64,000 nucleotides of DNA from Propionicimonas paludicola (GTDB taxonomy: Bacteria > Actinomycetota > Actinomycetes > Propionibacteriales > Propionibacteriaceae): positions 2,232,001-2,296,000 of the forward strand of contig NZ_PDJC01000001.1 in NCBI RefSeq assembly GCF_002563675.1, in the 5' to 3' direction. Position 1 is the first letter of the stretch, and every line of letters starts with the position of its first letter. Positions 26,429 through 36,330 of this stretch are shown one piece after another. A program made the position numbers and the translations under genes. The notes beneath the pieces were generated by a model that was not told the DNA's origin, did no database searches, and saw only the letters and a list, made by a program, of their open reading frames with translations.

Positions 26429-28300
26429 GTGATGTGGAAACTAGCGCGAGGCATCTGGGCACTCCTCGTTGTCGGAGCGGCCGGCAGTCTGCTGGTGTTG
26501 GCCCTGAACGCCCAAGGACAACCTCGCGCCTGGGCTGTGGTCGCCGTGGCAGCGATCGCGGCAGCCTATCTCGCCGGCCCGGTGCGCGCCGTGTCCAGCC
26601 CGCGACGACGGCACCGCAGCCCAGCCAGTACTCCGCCCGATGCATGGAACCCCGACCTCGCCACGTCGTTGATCGGCCAGTCCAACCAGCTGGCAGAACA
26701 AGGACGCCGAGAAGAAGCCCTGGCCGCCATCACCCAAGCCATCATCATCTACCACAACCTGGCCGACACCCGACCCCACGCATTCGCCCCCAGCCTGGCC
26801 AGATCGTTGATCAGCCAGTCCAACCAGCTGGCCGAGCTAGGACGACGAGAAGAGGCCCTGGCCGCCATCACCCAAGCCATCATCATCTACCAGAAGCTGG
26901 TCGAAGCCCGACCCGACGTGTTCGCCGACGGCCTAGCCAGATCGATGAACATCCAGTCCAACCAGCTGGCAGAACTAGGACTCCGAGAAGAAGCGCTCAA
27001 CGCTGTGACCTACGCCGTCGCCCTGCGCCGGCACCTGGTCAGCTCCCAGCCCGATGTGTTCACCCCCGGCCTGGCCAGCTCACTGACCAACGAGTCCAAC
27101 CACCTGGCAGAAGTCGGTCGCCCAGAAGAGGCGCTGGCCGCGATCAGCGAAGCCGTCGCCATCTACCAGAACCTGGCCGACACCCAACCCGATGCCTTCA
27201 CCCCCGACCTGGCCATGGCACTGACCAACCAGACTCGCCATCTGGCAAGCCTCGGCCGCCAAGAGGCGGCCTTGGCCGGCATCAGCCAGGCCGTCGCCAT
27301 CTACCAGGACCTGGCCGACACCCAACCCGACGTGTTCAACCCCAAGCTGGCCACATCGCTGAACAACCTGTCGAACTGCCTGCTGGAGCTGGGCCGCCGA
27401 GACGAGGCGCTGGCCGCCATCGATCAGTCCGTCGCCGTTTGCCGGAACCTGGTCAGCACTCGACCCGACCGGTTCGGCCGCGAATTGGCGCGGGCGTTGA
27501 GCAATCAGTCGAACTGTCTGGGAGAACTGGGCCGCCCCGATGAGGCCCTCACTGTCATCAACGAAGCCGTCGTCCTGCGCCGCCACTTGGCCAGCACCCG
27601 GTCCGACGTCGTCAACCCTGAGCTGGCCATGGCGCTGAACAACCAGTCCGAACGCCTGGCAGTACTAGGTCGGCGAGAAGAAGCTCTGGCCGCCATCGAC
27701 GAAGCCGTCGCCCTCTGCCAGAACCTGGCCGACACCCGGCCCGACGCTTTCACCCCTCACCTGGCCATGTCATTGAACAACCAGTCTGAGCGTCTGGCAG
27801 AACTGGGCCGCCCAACTGACGCATTGGCCGCCAGCATCCCCGCCGTGACCCTCTATCGAGAACTCGCCCAGACCAGGCCTGATGCGTTCACCGCCGGACT
27901 CGCCGACGCGCTGGCCAATCAGGCCACCTGCCTGGCGGCCCTGCGCCGCCAGGAAGACGCTCTCGTCGCCAGCAACGAAGCGGTCACCCTCCGCCGACAG
28001 CGAGTCACCAGCAGACCCGTTGCCGCCGCCCCGGACCTCGCCGACTCACTGACCAACCAGGCCCACCGGCTGGCGGAACTGGACCGAACGGCCGAGGCTC
28101 AGCGGGCCATCGATGAGGCCATCACCCTCTACGAGGGACTGGCCGCACGGTGGCCCGCACGGTTCGAGACAGCGCTGGGCACGGCACGCCAGACGGCCGC
28201 GAGCTGGCTGGGCCAGACCGGCCTCAGCTCGATCGACAGCCGGGAGAACCCCGAACAGCAGGGCCCTAAGTTGCAAGGCCCGCCGTCGGCTCAGGCGTAG
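26429..28300 (+). CDS. Membrane-anchored TPR-array protein
   Basis: A 623-residue protein. Two hydrophobic helices (residues ~5-27 and ~35-50) are followed by 11 full and one partial repeat of about 44 residues with the pattern RPDxFxPxLAxSLxNQS-xLAELGRREEALAAIxEAVxIYxNLADT, a tetratricopeptide-like array. I chose GTG 26429 over an ATG 57 nt upstream because TAGTTT (26416-26421) lies exactly 7 nt before it and the hydrophobic segment begins there. Probable protein-binding scaffold; partner unknown. The high repeat identity suggests recent expansion. Confidence 0.8.
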   Translation: MMWKLARGIWALLVVGAAGSLLVLALNAQGQPRAWAVVAVAAIAAAYLAGPVRAVSSPRRRHRSPASTPPDAWNPDLATSLIGQSNQLAEQGRREEALAAITQAIIIYHNLADTRPHAFAPSLARSLISQSNQLAELGRREEALAAITQAIIIYQKLVEARPDVFADGLARSMNIQSNQLAELGLREEALNAVTYAVALRRHLVSSQPDVFTPGLASSLTNESNHLAEVGRPEEALAAISEAVAIYQNLADTQPDAFTPDLAMALTNQTRHLASLGRQEAALAGISQAVAIYQDLADTQPDVFNPKLATSLNNLSNCLLELGRRDEALAAIDQSVAVCRNLVSTRPDRFGRELARALSNQSNCLGELGRPDEALTVINEAVVLRRHLASTRSDVVNPELAMALNNQSERLAVLGRREEALAAIDEAVALCQNLADTRPDAFTPHLAMSLNNQSERLAELGRPTDALAASIPAVTLYRELAQTRPDAFTAGLADALANQATCLAALRRQEDALVASNEAVTLRRQRVTSRPVAAAPDLADSLTNQAHRLAELDRTAEAQRAIDEAITLYEGLAARWPARFETALGTARQTAASWLGQTGLSSIDSRENPEQQGPKLQGPPSAQA

Positions 28301-28312
28301 CGCCGGGCTCGA

Positions 28313-29203
28313 TCAGGAGGCGCAGGCCACCGAGTCGTCCAGCAGTTCGAGAAGGTGAGTCGCCGACACCGAGCCCGAGCTGCGCTGGGCGGAGACCGCC
28401 GAAACCACCCAGTCGGCGGTGCCTGCCGGCAGTTGCAGCTGGGTGAGCACGGCAGCCTCGGGCTTGTTGGCGATGTTCTGCGGCACCAGCGCCAGTCCCA
28501 ATCCGCGCTTGACCAGGTCGATCAGGGTGTGGACGTCGTTGACCGTGCAGCTGACTCGCCGGTGGATGCCGTGGCTGCGGGCCAGCCCGTCGTTGAGCTG
28601 CCGAACCGCCCAGGACTCGTGCAGGTCGACGAAGTCGGCCCCGTCCAGATCGGACCAGCCGACCCGGGTCATTCCGGCCAGCCGGTGGCCGGGCGGGCAC
28701 AGCGCCACGATCGGACGGCGTCCGATCTCGATCCGCTCCAGGCCACCCAGGTGGTCGGTGGTGGCCACGAAGGCCACGTCCAGCTCTCCGGCCCGCAGCT
28801 GATCCAGCTGTTCCAGCGATCCGGCCTGAGTGAACCGGATGGTCACGGCCGGGTAGCGGCGATGGAAGCGTTCCAGCAAAGCGGGGACGTCGATGGCCCC
28901 CAGGCACTGCTCGGCACCGACCCGCAGCTGCCCGGACAGGGCCCGGGTCACCCGGACCACGGCGTCCCGGCCGGCACTGGCCTGACTGAGCAGTTCCCGC
29001 GCGTAGGGCAGCAGGGCCAGCCCGGCGTCAGTGAGCTCCACCCGCCGGGTCGTCCGATGGAAGAGTTCGGTGCCGAGCTCGCCTTCCAGAGCCCGAATCG
29101 AAGCCGACAAGCCGGACTGGGTGACCCCACAGACCGACGCGGCCCGGGTGAAGTGCTGCTCGTCGGCCAAGGCCAGCACGTACTCCATCTGACGCAGATC
29201 CAT
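28313..29203 (-). CDS. LysR family regulator (OxyR-like subgroup)
   Basis: A 296-residue regulator. The N-terminal winged HTH reads MDLRQMEYVLALADEQHFTR ... TQSGLSASIRALE, followed by a periplasmic-binding-like effector domain. It is divergent from two aldo-keto reductase genes, which are its likely targets. Effector unknown. Confidence 0.88.
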   Translation of the reverse strand: MDLRQMEYVLALADEQHFTRAASVCGVTQSGLSASIRALEGELGTELFHRTTRRVELTDAGLALLPYARELLSQASAGRDAVVRVTRALSGQLRVGAEQCLGAIDVPALLERFHRRYPAVTIRFTQAGSLEQLDQLRAGELDVAFVATTDHLGGLERIEIGRRPIVALCPPGHRLAGMTRVGWSDLDGADFVDLHESWAVRQLNDGLARSHGIHRRVSCTVNDVHTLIDLVKRGLGLALVPQNIANKPEAAVLTQLQLPAGTADWVVSAVSAQRSSGSVSATHLLELLDDSVACAS

Positions 29204-29320
29204 TTATGCCACGTCCTTCTGAAATAGATCGATGCAGCTTGTTGGACTTCTAGATTATCCGGTGCCTATGGTGGGCCTCAGATGGTCCGAAACCGGGGCC
29301 CAGGCAGGAGGCACGTCGCA

Positions 29321-30181
29321 ATGAAGTACCGCAACATCGGCCCGCGCACGGTCAGCGCCATCGGACTGGGCGGAATGCCGATGTCCATCGAGGGGCGTCC
29401 GGACGAAGAGCGCTCGATCGCCACCATCCACGCCGCCCTGGACGCCGGGGTGACCCTGATCGATACCGCCGATGCCTACCACTTGCTCGCCGGTGAGGTC
29501 GGCCACAACGAGGAGCTGATCGCCAAGGCGCTGCGCAGCTATGGCGGCGACACCTCCGAGGTGCTGGTCGCTACCAAGGGCGGCCACCTGCGCCCCGGTG
29601 ACGGCAGCTGGACCCAGAACGGCGACCCGGCCTACCTGAAGGAGGCCTGCAAGGCGTCGGCCAAGCGGCTCGGCGTCGAGGCCATCGGGCTGTACCAGAT
29701 GCATCGGCCGGACCCGGCCGTCCCCTACGCCGACTCGATCGGCGCCATCGCCGAGCTGCTGGACGAAGGCTGGATCCAGCTGGCCGGCATCTCCAACGCC
29801 AGCGTGGCCCAGATCGATCAGGCCAACCAGATTCTCGGCGGACGCCTGGTCTCGGTGCAGAACCAGTTCTCGCCGCGGCATCAGGTGACCCGGCCCGAGC
29901 TCGACCACTGCGCGAAGCTCGGCCTGGCCTTCCTGCCGTGGAGCCCGCTGGACGGGATTCGCGGCGCCGCAGCGGTCGGCGAACGTCACCAGGCGTTCGG
30001 CGAGATCGCGGCCGCTCACGGGGTCAGCCCGCAGCAGGTCGTCCTGGCCTGGGAACTGTCCTTGTCCGACACGGTGATCCCGATTCCGGGCGCGTCCCGT
30101 CCGACCAGCATCACCGACTCGGCCGCGGCCACCGAACTGGTGCTGACCGCTGACGAGCTGGATCGGCTGTCGGCCCGATGA
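29321..30181 (+). CDS. Aldo/keto reductase
   Basis: A 286-residue NADPH-dependent TIM-barrel oxidoreductase: LIDTADAYH carries the catalytic Asp and Tyr, and the catalytic Lys (VLVATKGG) and His (YQMHRPD) are present. Start at ATG 29321, with GGAGG about 9 nt upstream. The stop overlaps the next gene start (ATGA), so the two reductases are translationally coupled. Physiological substrate unknown. Confidence 0.9.
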   Translation: MKYRNIGPRTVSAIGLGGMPMSIEGRPDEERSIATIHAALDAGVTLIDTADAYHLLAGEVGHNEELIAKALRSYGGDTSEVLVATKGGHLRPGDGSWTQNGDPAYLKEACKASAKRLGVEAIGLYQMHRPDPAVPYADSIGAIAELLDEGWIQLAGISNASVAQIDQANQILGGRLVSVQNQFSPRHQVTRPELDHCAKLGLAFLPWSPLDGIRGAAAVGERHQAFGEIAAAHGVSPQQVVLAWELSLSDTVIPIPGASRPTSITDSAAATELVLTADELDRLSAR

Positions 30182-31113
30182 AGACGTTCCCGCTCGGTAC
30201 CAGCGACCTGCAGGTGCCGGCCGTGGTGGCCGGCATGATGCGGATCGAGGAGCTCTCCGACGCCGAGGTGCGCGCCCTGTACGACGCGAGCCTGGCCGCC
30301 GGAGTGACCCTCTTCGACCACGCCGACATCTACGGCTCGGCGCCGGCGCATGCCTGTGAGGCCCGGTTCGCCGAGGCGTTGCGGCTGAGTTCGTCCGAGC
30401 GGGAACAGATCGTCCTGCAGTCGAAGGCCGGCATCGTGAAGGAGGGTCCGTACTTCGACTTCTCCTACGAGCACATCATCGAGGCGGTCAACGGGTCGCT
30501 GACCGCGCTGCGCACCGACTACCTGGACGTCCTGCTGCTGCACCGTCCGGACGCCCTGGTCGAGCCGGAGGAAGTGGCTCGGGCCTTCGACGAGCTGTCT
30601 GCGTCCGGCAAGGTGCGTCACTTCGGGGTGTCCAACCACACCCCGGCTCAGATCGAGCTGCTGAAGCGCTACGTCCGACAGCCGCTACTGGCCAACCAGC
30701 TGCAGCTGTCGATCACTCACGCCGCGATCATCACCCAGGGCCTGGCCATGAACATGAACGGGGCCGACCAGTCGATCAGCCGCGATCTCGGCATCCTGGA
30801 CTACTGCCGACTAAACGACCTCACGATTCAGGCCTGGTCACCGTTCCAGGCCGGCTTCTTCACCGGCGTCTTCCTGGGCAACCCGGCCTACCCCGAGCTG
30901 AACGCCGTGATCGACCGCTTGGCCGGTGAGTACCAGGTGAGCCCGGAGGCGATCGCCACCGCGTGGATCCTGCGGCACCCGGCGAAGATGCAGGTGGTCC
31001 TCGGAACGACTAACCCGCAGCGGCTGACCGCTGCGGCGGCCGGCGCCGAGGTCGAACTCACTCGGGCGCAGTGGTACGAACTGGCCGTGGCCGCCGGGCA
31101 CCTGGTGCCCTGA
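30178..31113 (+). CDS. Aldo/keto reductase (YdhF-like)
   Basis: A 311-residue oxidoreductase of the YdhF group. LFDHADIYGS holds the catalytic Asp and Tyr, QSKAGI the Lys and LLHRPDAL the His; GVSNHTPAQIELL and VLGTTNPQRL are family blocks. Coupled to the preceding reductase and divergent from LysR. Confidence 0.9.
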   Translation: MKTFPLGTSDLQVPAVVAGMMRIEELSDAEVRALYDASLAAGVTLFDHADIYGSAPAHACEARFAEALRLSSSEREQIVLQSKAGIVKEGPYFDFSYEHIIEAVNGSLTALRTDYLDVLLLHRPDALVEPEEVARAFDELSASGKVRHFGVSNHTPAQIELLKRYVRQPLLANQLQLSITHAAIITQGLAMNMNGADQSISRDLGILDYCRLNDLTIQAWSPFQAGFFTGVFLGNPAYPELNAVIDRLAGEYQVSPEAIATAWILRHPAKMQVVLGTTNPQRLTAAAAGAEVELTRAQWYELAVAAGHLVP

Positions 31114-31134
31114 GCCGATCCGGCCGGGTCGAAC

Positions 31135-32181
31135 TCAGCTCTCGCGGGCGGCCTGGCTGACTCGGATCCAGCGCTCCAGCGTGGCCGCAGCGGCACCGGA
31201 GTCGATCGCGGCCTGGGCGGCCTCGAGCATCGGGGCCAACTGGGCGGCCACCGGCTGGTCCAGTACCGGGCCGGCGTAGGCCAGGGCGGCTGCGGCTGCG
31301 TTCAGGGTGACGATGTCACGGATCGGGCCGGGCTCGCCGGCCAGGACCGTCCGGACCACCTGGGCGTTGTGGGCCGAGTCGCCGCCGACCAGATCGGACG
31401 GACGCGCCGGCGCCAGGCCCAACTCGGCAGGGTCGAGGCTGGCCTCGGCCACCTGCCCGTCCCCGATCAGCCAGACCTGCGAAGTTGTCGTGGTGGTCAG
31501 CTCGTCGAGCCCGTCGGTGCCGTGGAAGACCAGACCGCGGTGACCGCGGCCGGCGATCACGCCGGCCACCAGGGCGGCCATCCGGGCGTCCGCCACGCCG
31601 ACGGCCTGGGCCTTCGGCTGAGCCGGGTTCGCCAACGGGCCGAGGAAGTTGAAGGTGGTGGGCACCCCGAGCTCACGCCGAGCCACTGCCGCATGGCGCA
31701 GCGAGGGGTGATAGAGCGGGGCGAACAGGAAGACGATCCCGGCCTCGGCCAGCACGCCGGCCTGGGCGGCCGGCGGGACGTCCAGGGCGACCCCGAGGGC
31801 CTCCAGGCAGTCGGCGGTGCCACAGGCGCTGGACGCGGCTCGGTTGCCATGCTTGACCACGGGGACGTCCATGGACGCGGCCACGATCGCGGCCATCGTG
31901 GAGACGTTGACAGTGTTGGCCCGGTCGCCACCGGAGCCGACGATGTCGACGGCGTCGGTGTTCACCGACAGCGGGGTGGCTCGGTCGAGCATGGCCTGGG
32001 CCAGGCCACTGATCTCGGCCACGGTCTCGCCCTTGGCCCGCAGCGCGATCGCGAAGCCGGCGATCTGGACGGCGGTGAGTTCGCCACCGAGGATCTGGTC
32101 CATGGCCCAGCTGGCCGCTTCGGGCGTCAGATCACGCCTGGCGACCAGATCGGCCAGTAGTTGGGGCCAGGTCAGGCTCAC
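31135..32181 (-). CDS. trpD: Anthranilate phosphoribosyltransferase
   Basis: A 348-residue enzyme that transfers the phosphoribosyl group of PRPP to anthranilate in tryptophan synthesis. VGSGGDRANTVNVSTMAA binds PRPP, KHGNRAASSACGTADCLEALG is the family signature (read in two halves) and NFLGPLANPA is conserved. It stands apart from other trp genes here. Its start overlaps the stop of the upstream receiver-like gene by 4 nt. Confidence 0.96.
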   Translation of the reverse strand: MSLTWPQLLADLVARRDLTPEAASWAMDQILGGELTAVQIAGFAIALRAKGETVAEISGLAQAMLDRATPLSVNTDAVDIVGSGGDRANTVNVSTMAAIVAASMDVPVVKHGNRAASSACGTADCLEALGVALDVPPAAQAGVLAEAGIVFLFAPLYHPSLRHAAVARRELGVPTTFNFLGPLANPAQPKAQAVGVADARMAALVAGVIAGRGHRGLVFHGTDGLDELTTTTTSQVWLIGDGQVAEASLDPAELGLAPARPSDLVGGDSAHNAQVVRTVLAGEPGPIRDIVTLNAAAAALAYAGPVLDQPVAAQLAPMLEAAQAAIDSGAAAATLERWIRVSQAARES

Positions 32182-32597
32182 GCCTGGGCCTGCTCAGCCA
32201 CCCGGCTGCGCAAGAGCCCGGCGGCGGCCACGGGCAGGCGCAGCGGATCGATCGGGTAGGACGCGATGGCGTCCGCCTCGGCCCAGGTGGCCAGCCATGC
32301 GTCGGCGACGCGGGCGACCAGCAGCAGGATCGGCGGGCAGTCGAGCAGCTCGTTCTTCAGCTGGTGGCTCAGACCGATGCCACCGGAAGGCACGGTCTCG
32401 CCGTCGAGGATGATCAGGTCGAAGCCGCCGGCGTCCAGGGCCCGCAGGACCAGGGGCTGGGTGGCCACCTCGACGAACTCCAGAGGCGGCAAGTCGGCGG
32501 CCAGCCGCTCACCAAGGGCCAACCGCACCTGCTCACGCACGGTGCGATCGTCGGAGTACAGCAGCACCCGCGCGGTGCCGGTGCGGTCTTCGCTCAT
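32178..32597 (-). CDS. Degenerate response-regulator receiver protein
   Basis: A 139-residue stand-alone receiver-like domain. The acidic pair (YSDD) and the phospho-acceptor position (IILDGE) remain, but the conserved Thr is replaced in LLLVARV and the invariant Lys before Pro is Tyr (ASYPIDP). It therefore probably does not signal by normal phosphorylation. Coupled to trpD by a 4-nt overlap, an arrangement I believe is conserved in actinobacteria. Confidence 0.75.
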   Translation of the reverse strand: MSEDRTGTARVLLYSDDRTVREQVRLALGERLAADLPPLEFVEVATQPLVLRALDAGGFDLIILDGETVPSGGIGLSHQLKNELLDCPPILLLVARVADAWLATWAEADAIASYPIDPLRLPVAAAGLLRSRVAEQAQA

Positions 32598-32733
32598 CGG
32601 TTCGTCCTGTTCACTTCAGCCGGTCCCGTCATCGTAGCCGGTTCGCCCGGCCAGCCCCGAGCCGTCCCTCGCCACGGGCCTCGCCTACTGACTTCTCCAC
32701 CCTTTTCGAGCCGGCCTAGTGGCCACCCGGTAA

Positions 32734-34188
<1,455 letters not shown>

Positions 34189-34217
34189 CCCCGTCCGTCC
34201 GCTTCCGCTAGCGCAAG

Positions 34218-34320
34218 ACGGCCCGGTTCCCGTCGTCCACTCCTATGACAAGGAGTGGCGCGGAAACCGGGCCGTGCGGCGTTGCGGGCTCAGCGACGGG
34301 AGAGGCGCCCGTCGCTGAGC
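34218..34320. terminator. Two consecutive hairpins between convergent genes
   Basis: The first hairpin spans 34218-34275 with outer arms ACGGCCCGGTT / AACCGGGCCGT and inner arms CCACTCC / GGAGTGG. The second spans 34288-34320 with 13-bp perfect arms GCTCAGCGACGGG / CCCGTCGCTGAGC. Together they probably terminate guaB1 and the convergent cytochrome b5-domain gene. Confidence 0.75.
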
Positions 34321-34323
34321 GGC

Positions 34324-35148
34324 CTAGCTGAGGGTGCCGATCTCGAAGCCGGCCAGCTCCTTCTCGGGACGGGCCTGGCCGCCGTGCTGACCGTTGAACG
34401 CATCGGAGGCGTCCTTGCCACACATGGCCAGGATCCGACGCGGGCCACCCGGGTGCTGGTTGATCCACTTGGTCAGGTCGTAGACCTTGCCGTTGACCGC
34501 AGACCAGCAAGAGTTGGCGTCGGCGTGCTTGGCCACCTCGGCCAGGCTGTAGCTGCCTGCGGTGGCGCCGGACGATGCCGTCGGGGACGCGGTCGGGCTG
34601 GCCGACGTCGAACCAGCAGCCGATGCGGACGGGCTGTCAGCCGGGGCAGGAGTCTCTGCCGGAGCGGCTGCCTCAGCCTCGACATCACCCCAGGCGGCCT
34701 GGGCGCCGGTATGGCCAACCGCAACGGTCAGGCCGGTGACCCCCAGGGCAAGCACCGCGGCCAACGCACCGGCCACGATCACGCCGGCGGTGCGGCCCCG
34801 TCCGGCCTTGGCGGCGCGGCGGTGCAGGATGAACCAGCCCACCGCCACCAGCAGCAGCGCAACTGCCAGTGGCGGCAGCCAGTCTCCATAGGTCGCGTGA
34901 GCGGCCGGCTCCCCGATCTTGGCGGCGAGCGCTTCCCCGGACTCTTTGGCCACGAATGCCGCTGCCGTACCCCCGGCCAGAGCGGCAAGGGTGACCCATC
35001 CGAAGCGATCAGCCCAGCGCGGGACGATCACCAAAATCACGAGGGCCAGCGCGGCCAGGGGCAGCAGCACCACCGCGAAGTGCACCACGAGCGGGTGCAC
35101 CGGGAGGCCTGCGATGGAGTCAAAGAGGTTCAGGTCAAGTGTCGTCAC
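34324..35148 (-). CDS. DUF2231-like membrane domain fused to cytochrome b5-like domain
   Basis: A 274-residue membrane protein. Residues ~15-150 contain four transmembrane helices starting with GLPVHPLVVHFAVVLLP, typical of DUF2231. A Ser/Ala/Pro-rich linker (~165-200) leads to a C-terminal cytochrome b5-like domain: VYDLTKWINQHPGGPRRI has the first axial His and FNGQHGG the likely second. Two cysteines (NSCWS, AMCGK) could form a disulfide if the domain is outside the cell. Likely an electron-transfer protein; partner unknown. GTG start with TAGGCT (35155-35160) six nt upstream. Confidence 0.82.
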   Translation of the reverse strand: MTTLDLNLFDSIAGLPVHPLVVHFAVVLLPLAALALVILVIVPRWADRFGWVTLAALAGGTAAAFVAKESGEALAAKIGEPAAHATYGDWLPPLAVALLLVAVGWFILHRRAAKAGRGRTAGVIVAGALAAVLALGVTGLTVAVGHTGAQAAWGDVEAEAAAPAETPAPADSPSASAAGSTSASPTASPTASSGATAGSYSLAEVAKHADANSCWSAVNGKVYDLTKWINQHPGGPRRILAMCGKDASDAFNGQHGGQARPEKELAGFEIGTLS

Positions 35149-35213
35149 AGCCTGAGCCTAGGAAGACCCACCTCAAGAGAACCTCAAGCGTCGGCTAAGT
35201 CCTCGCCCACAGC

Positions 35214-35588
35214 TCATCGGTGCTGGAATTGTGGCGCCCCATCGACGCAACGGACGATCAGGTAGACGTCCGATCCGCCCTGAGTACCTTCGAACTCCAA
35301 CTCGAGCCGCACCGGGCCACGGTTGTAGAACTCCGCGGTATAGCCGGGCTGCGGCACCACGGTGCCGATCGAAATGTCGTCGCCCTTGCAGGTGGCGGTC
35401 ACTCGTCCGACGGCTCCGCGCCAGTAGCCGGGCACTGCGGTACCGTCGGGGTCGGCCGGCGCAGAAGCCACCATCGCCGTGTTCCCACCGCGCAGCCCGG
35501 CGACCGAGATCACCGTCCAGACCAGGGCCGAGGTGCCGGCGACGGTGGCGATCCAGAGCAGTCCGATCAACACCCAGCGTCCGCGCAC
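35214..35588 (-). CDS. Small membrane-anchored protein of unknown function
   Basis: A 124-residue protein with one N-terminal transmembrane helix (VLIGLLWIATVAGTSALVWT) and an exported domain with two cysteines (ATCKGD, IVRCVD) likely disulfide-linked. Divergent from the two-component system at 35637; could be its target or sensor accessory. Confidence 0.65.
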   Translation of the reverse strand: MRGRWVLIGLLWIATVAGTSALVWTVISVAGLRGGNTAMVASAPADPDGTAVPGYWRGAVGRVTATCKGDDISIGTVVPQPGYTAEFYNRGPVRLELEFEGTQGGSDVYLIVRCVDGAPQFQHR

Positions 35589-35636
35589 GAGGCCATGATC
35601 CCATCTCCTACCGATGGGTGGGGGTAGCTTTCTGCT

Positions 35637-36329
35637 GTGACGCGGGTACTGGTCGTCGAGGACGATCCGAACATCGGACGGCTACTGCAGCGCACACTCA
35701 CCGATCGTGGTGATGTGGTCAGCTTGGCCCGCACCGGTGCGGACGGCCTGACCGCGGCCATCGGCGAACAGCCGGAGATCGTCCTGCTCGACCTGGGCTT
35801 GCCGGATCTGTCCGGACTGCAGGTGCTGAGCATGCTGCGGGCGGTCAGCAGCGTCCCGGTGATCGTGGTCACCGCCCAAGACGACGACAAGACCGTGGTT
35901 CAGGCCCTCGACTCGGGCGCCGACGACTACCTGGTCAAGCCGTTCGCCAGCGAGCAGCTCGGCGCCCGGATCCGGGCGGTGCTGCGCCGCGCCGGAGCGT
36001 CCGCCGAGCCGGGGGCATCGCTGGTGATCGGCGGCCTGTCAATCAACCCGGCCAACCGCGAAGCGGAGTTGGACGGAGTCGCACTCGAGCTCACCCGCAA
36101 GGAGTTCGATCTGTTGTGGACGCTGGCCAGCCGGGCCGGCGAGGTGGTCACCAAGCACGAGCTGCTGGCCGAGGTCTGGCACCAGCCTTACGGCGGCGGC
36201 GATCGGACTGTGGACGTCCATCTGAGCTGGCTGCGCCGCAAGCTGGGCGAGACGGCCGCCGAACCGCGCTACCTGCAGACCGTCCGCGGCGTCGGGCTGA
36301 AGCTGGTCGCCCCGGAACCCGAGGCCTGA
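35637..36329 (+). CDS. OmpR-family response regulator
   Basis: A 230-residue regulator: receiver domain with VEDD, phospho-acceptor LLDLGLPD and VKPF, then a winged helix DNA-binding domain (DRTVDVHLSWLRRKLGE). GTG start with TAGCTT (35625-35630) six nt upstream. Followed 1 nt later by its histidine kinase. Confidence 0.93.
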   Translation: MTRVLVVEDDPNIGRLLQRTLTDRGDVVSLARTGADGLTAAIGEQPEIVLLDLGLPDLSGLQVLSMLRAVSSVPVIVVTAQDDDKTVVQALDSGADDYLVKPFASEQLGARIRAVLRRAGASAEPGASLVIGGLSINPANREAELDGVALELTRKEFDLLWTLASRAGEVVTKHELLAEVWHQPYGGGDRTVDVHLSWLRRKLGETAAEPRYLQTVRGVGLKLVAPEPEA

Positions 36330-36330
36330 C

